Origin: Lanius collurio
Lineage: Eukaryota > Chordata > Aves > Passeriformes > Laniidae
DNA length: 64,000 bases
NCBI GenBank assembly: GCA_020086605.1
Contig: JACBWW010000068.1
Span: forward strand, 324,137 to 388,136
Direction: 5' to 3'
The notes below the pieces were generated by a model, which ran no database searches, had not been told where the DNA came from, and was given only the letters and a program-made list of their open reading frames with translations. The translations under genes and the position numbers were made by a program. This document shows positions 62,801-64,000 of this stretch, piece after piece. Position 1 is the first letter of the stretch. Each line of letters begins with the position of its first letter.

Positions 62801-63944
62801 TGCCATTGCATGGCACTAAGGTGTTGTAGTAAATTCCTGCTCCATAGCTCTGTATGGTAGTTATCTTTTTGGGGCCAAAGAATTTTAGGAAGGAATAATG
62901 ACTCCTGTTCTTTAACAAGTTCATCATATGCCAGGTGACAGCATCATCAACAGCAAACACGAAGTCCAGCATATTGTTCTGAGGATAAGGAAAAGAGTGT
63001 TGGGGTTTATATGTCGAAAAGAGCCAATGTTATCATAATAATTTAAGATATACACAGTAGCAAACTTCCAGCTAACCATTATTCATGAATGAGAAATAAA
63101 AATAAAACCCAAAATGTAAATAATAGAGACAGATCCTGCTTAAAGGTTCTAATGAAGTTGTATGTTTATTGTCAGTCTATCAGATAGTCTAAAATTTTCC
63201 TGTCCTGGTCATGACCAAACTTCAGCCCTCCAAAACAGGGCAGCAGGTGTAAGATCTCCACCTCTCTAACTCATAGCTCAGTGGAACAGCTCACAGTGCT
63301 AATGAACAGCACTTTTTGGCCACGAATGGAGGGATGTGGGCAAATAAAGGCACCACCCGAGAGCTGGCAGCAAGGAACTGCACTTCTAGCATATTCCTTT
63401 GCTTTTGTCAACAAAACAACACAAACCATAAAAATAAACATTATTTCCAAGCTGTTGGCCCTCAGACGATGAGGAAGCCCCCCAGACTGCCATCTCAGTG
63501 CGGCAATGTATTTTAAATTCCCCTCTTACGCTGCACAGCAGTTGCACGAGCTGTAATAACTCTCTTTAAAAGCAGTGGTAAATAACCGGACACACGTGGG
63601 AACACACCGGGCTGAAAGGGGACCCCCAGCCTCCCTCAGTGACAACCCCACTGCCGGGAGCACGCCGGGCAGCCACTGAGCACGGACCGAACACCCGCCC
63701 GCCGCTATTCCCTCGGGGATTTGGGATCTTCGCCCCTCGCCCTTCACACGCCGCAGGGCCGGAGGCAGCTCCGGTCCCCGGAACGCCGCGGGGCCCCAGC
63801 GCTCACCTCGCCGTGCTCGGCCGAGGCCCCCGCCTGCCGGAACACCCCGGAGCCGTAGGCGAAGGCCAGGCTGAGCTCCTGCGGGAAGTGCGCCAGGACC
63901 CGCCGGAACTTCACGGCTGAGCTGGACAGCACGGGCAGCGCCAT
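47737..63944 (-). CDS. TAMM41: TAMM41 complete gene (8 coding exons, 337 aa), mitochondrial CDP-diacylglycerol synthase
   Basis: Joining 63944-63807, 62978-62799, 61568-61476, 59128-58978, 56826-56681, 54600-54435, 52310-52248 and 47813-47737 on the minus strand gives an uninterrupted 337-codon frame with all phases matching. The product is the Tam41/TAMM41 phosphatidate cytidylyltransferase of the mitochondrial inner membrane (matrix side). It makes CDP-diacylglycerol from phosphatidic acid and CTP, the first committed step to phosphatidylglycerol and cardiolipin. Family marks visible are YGSGV (residues 30-34, nucleotidyltransferase-type), LDFVFAVDD (50-58, acidic residues fit metal binding), SHYSFLK (26-32 of exon 2), YGAGIYY (91-97) and LPESFSEEEL (168-177). 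There is no hydrophobic transmembrane segment, as expected for a peripheral protein. Length is about that of mammalian TAMM41. The only oddity is a GC donor on intron 5. Confidence 0.95.
47814..52247 (-). other. TAMM41: TAMM41 intron 7
   Basis: The largest intron of the gene, about 4.4 kb, GTAAGAA donor and TTTTTAG acceptor. The interior is unique AT-rich DNA with a 20-base A run (51075-51094) and one ambiguous base near 49281. No nested gene was recognised. Confidence 0.85.
52248..52310 (-). CDS. TAMM41: TAMM41 exon 7 (residues 292-313)
   Basis: A 63-base exon encoding ISGIVRSSSVVQSAKTILTA with split Gly codons at both ends. Borders are CTGCAG|GC and CTG|GTAAGAA. It matches the G-S-x-I-V-R-x-SS-x-x-QS segment of mammalian TAMM41 after the DPDCG block. 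Confidence 0.9.
52311..54434 (-). other. TAMM41: TAMM41 intron 6
   Basis: About 2.1 kb, GTAGGT donor and CTGCAG acceptor. No repeat or nested gene recognised. A T-run lies near 52900. Confidence 0.85.
54435..54600 (-). CDS. TAMM41: TAMM41 exon 6 (residues 237-292)
   Basis: Encodes IDKSPEGQFTQLMALPKTLQ, then a segment with PPGKNRDVEE and VAHDPDCG, a highly conserved family block. Borders are ACATTCAG|ATT and CAAG|GTAGGT; it ends in phase 1. Confidence 0.95.
54601..56680 (-). other. TAMM41: TAMM41 intron 5 with GC-AG borders
   Basis: About 2.1 kb. The only border that keeps the frame and joins ...GRLE to IDKSPEG uses CTAGAG|GCAAGTG, a textbook AG|GCAAGT non-canonical GC donor, with an ordinary CATTCAG acceptor. 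A GT four bases downstream would shift the frame. Confidence 0.8.
56681..56826 (-). CDS. TAMM41: TAMM41 exon 5 (residues 188-236)
   Basis: Encodes DFRMIIGEDKSKVQNIVKPN followed by VAHFQKLYSNILQDCPQVVY and KHHLGRLE. It begins by completing Gly188 after a CTGACTAG acceptor and ends in phase 0 at the GC donor. It matches the DFRM(V/I)(V/I)GEDK(T/S)KV...NIVKPN region of the family. Confidence 0.93.
56827..58977 (-). other. TAMM41: TAMM41 intron 4
   Basis: About 2.15 kb, GTGAGT donor and CTGACTAG acceptor. Unique sequence; nothing else recognised. Confidence 0.85.
58978..59128 (-). CDS. TAMM41: TAMM41 exon 4 (residues 138-188)
   Basis: Encodes VKILAQNENSKLQAALISNL, then KSAVTAAFLMLPESFSEEEL and YMQIAGLSYS, nearly identical in its second half to mammalian TAMM41. 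Borders are CTTTTCCAG|GTG and TCTG|GTGAGT; it ends in phase 1. Confidence 0.95.
59129..61475 (-). other. TAMM41: TAMM41 intron 3
   Basis: About 2.35 kb, GTAAGTG donor and CTTTTCCAG acceptor. A T-run lies near 59551-59567. Nothing else recognised. Confidence 0.85.
61476..61568 (-). CDS. TAMM41: TAMM41 exon 3 (residues 107-137)
   Basis: Encodes MIKYGVISTDALIEDLFHWK followed by TLYVAGRLQKP. It is in phase 0 at both ends, with a long T-tract CCCAG acceptor and a CCA|GTAAGTG donor. It matches the IKYGVIST..LIEDL...LY(I/V)AGRLQKPV block of the family. Confidence 0.95.
61569..62798 (-). other. TAMM41: TAMM41 intron 2
   Basis: About 1.2 kb, AGG|GTAGGT donor and TTTTCCCAG acceptor. No repeat recognised. 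Confidence 0.85.
62799..62978 (-). CDS. TAMM41: TAMM41 exon 2 (residues 47-106)
   Basis: Sixty codons, phase 0 at both ends. They include MLDFVFAVDDAVTWH, NRSHYSFLKFFGPKKIT and SYGAGIYYNTLVPCNGR, the core of the nucleotidyltransferase-like domain. The two adjacent aspartates (57-58) and Asp51 are plausible metal ligands by family analogy. Borders are ATCCTCAG|AAC and AGG|GTAGGT. Confidence 0.95.
62979..63806 (-). other. TAMM41: TAMM41 intron 1
   Basis: 828 bases, GAG|GTGAGC donor in the CpG-rich promoter zone, TCCTCAG acceptor. Its first ~200 bases remain GC-rich. Confidence 0.85.
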
Positions 63945-64000
63945 GGCCGCGGCCCCGGCCCGGCCGGCCCGGCCCGGCCCAGCGGCGGCGGCGGGAGGAG
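63600..64000 (-). promoter_or_regulatory. TAMM41: TAMM41 CpG-rich promoter/5' leader (cut by window end)
   Basis: GC and CpG rise from about 63600 to the window end, with CCGGCCCGGCC repeats just upstream of the ATG. The leader visible is 56 bases. In other vertebrates SYN2 lies beyond TAMM41 on the opposite strand, so a shared divergent promoter is possible, but its sequence is outside the window. Confidence 0.65.
63807..63944 (-). CDS. TAMM41: TAMM41 exon 1 (residues 1-46)
   Basis: Encodes MALPVLSSSAVKFRRVLAHF, then PQELSLAFAYGSGVFRQAGA and SAEHGE, matching the MAL..L.SS...FR..L.HFP.ELSLAF.YGSGV.RQAG start of mammalian TAMM41. The start is set by that match and by an excellent Kozak context (GCGGCCATGGCG). 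It contains the YGSGV nucleotide-binding-type motif at residues 30-34. Donor GAG|GTGAGC, phase 0. Confidence 0.95.

Noticed and set aside
1..64000. A prokaryotic-type or defence gene system, tRNA or rRNA gene
   Set aside because: No operon structure, ribosome binding sites, conserved RNA folds or matching proteins; the window is plainly vertebrate intron/intergenic DNA with two known genes.

Overview
This window is vertebrate nuclear DNA, almost certainly from a bird and probably a songbird. The basis is gene content (VGLL4 and TAMM41, neighbours on human 3p25), spliceosomal introns with GT-AG borders, CpG-island promoters, and short 5'-truncated pieces of a CR1-type LINE as the only recognisable interspersed repeats. 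No mammalian SINEs, no prokaryotic operons, no CRISPR array and no tRNA or rRNA genes were seen. The order assignment is inference; the two gene identities rest on exon-by-exon protein matches with correct splice sites and phases.

Layout. (1) 1-6990 is the start of the first coding intron of one VGLL4 isoform, transcribed on the minus strand and leaving the window on the left. (2) 6991-7072 is the alternative first coding exon of VGLL4 (27 codons plus one base), inside a CpG island at about 6440-7870. A cluster of TEAD-type GGAATG motifs (7878-7926) lies just upstream. (3) 7930-36130 is gene-poor DNA upstream of that exon. It holds a small CpG cluster (10029-10180), perfect hairpins, a recent 75-bp tandem duplication (15728-15877), short satellites, and a pair of direct ~300-bp repeats about 1 kb apart (28596-28872 and 29606-29921) that resembles a small LTR-flanked insertion. 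(4) 36140-37300 is a second, unassigned CpG island broken by a 375-base assembly gap. It carries two perfect CREs 31 bp apart, CCAAT boxes in both orientations and a tandem TEAD motif. It could be an upstream VGLL4 promoter, a lncRNA promoter, or both. (5) 37300-47736 is gene-poor, with a CR1 fragment (41560-41842) and a ~62-bp minisatellite (42215-42453). (6) 47737-63944, minus strand, is the complete TAMM41 gene. I reconstruct eight coding exons giving 337 codons with every junction in phase. Intron 5 appears to use a GC-AG donor. The last 55 bases (63945-64000) are its GC-rich 5' leader.

Biology. VGLL4 is a nuclear co-factor that binds TEAD factors through Tondu domains (encoded outside this window) and opposes YAP/TAZ in Hippo signalling. 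TAMM41 is the mitochondrial CDP-diacylglycerol synthase feeding cardiolipin synthesis. The two are linked by old synteny and no functional link is implied. No new protein system was found. The most useful novelties are regulatory: TEAD motif clusters at both the VGLL4 promoter and the orphan CpG island (possible Hippo feedback), the dual-CRE divergent promoter, a weak-then-strong series of start codons in the VGLL4 exon, the GC-AG intron, and the LTR-like direct repeat pair.
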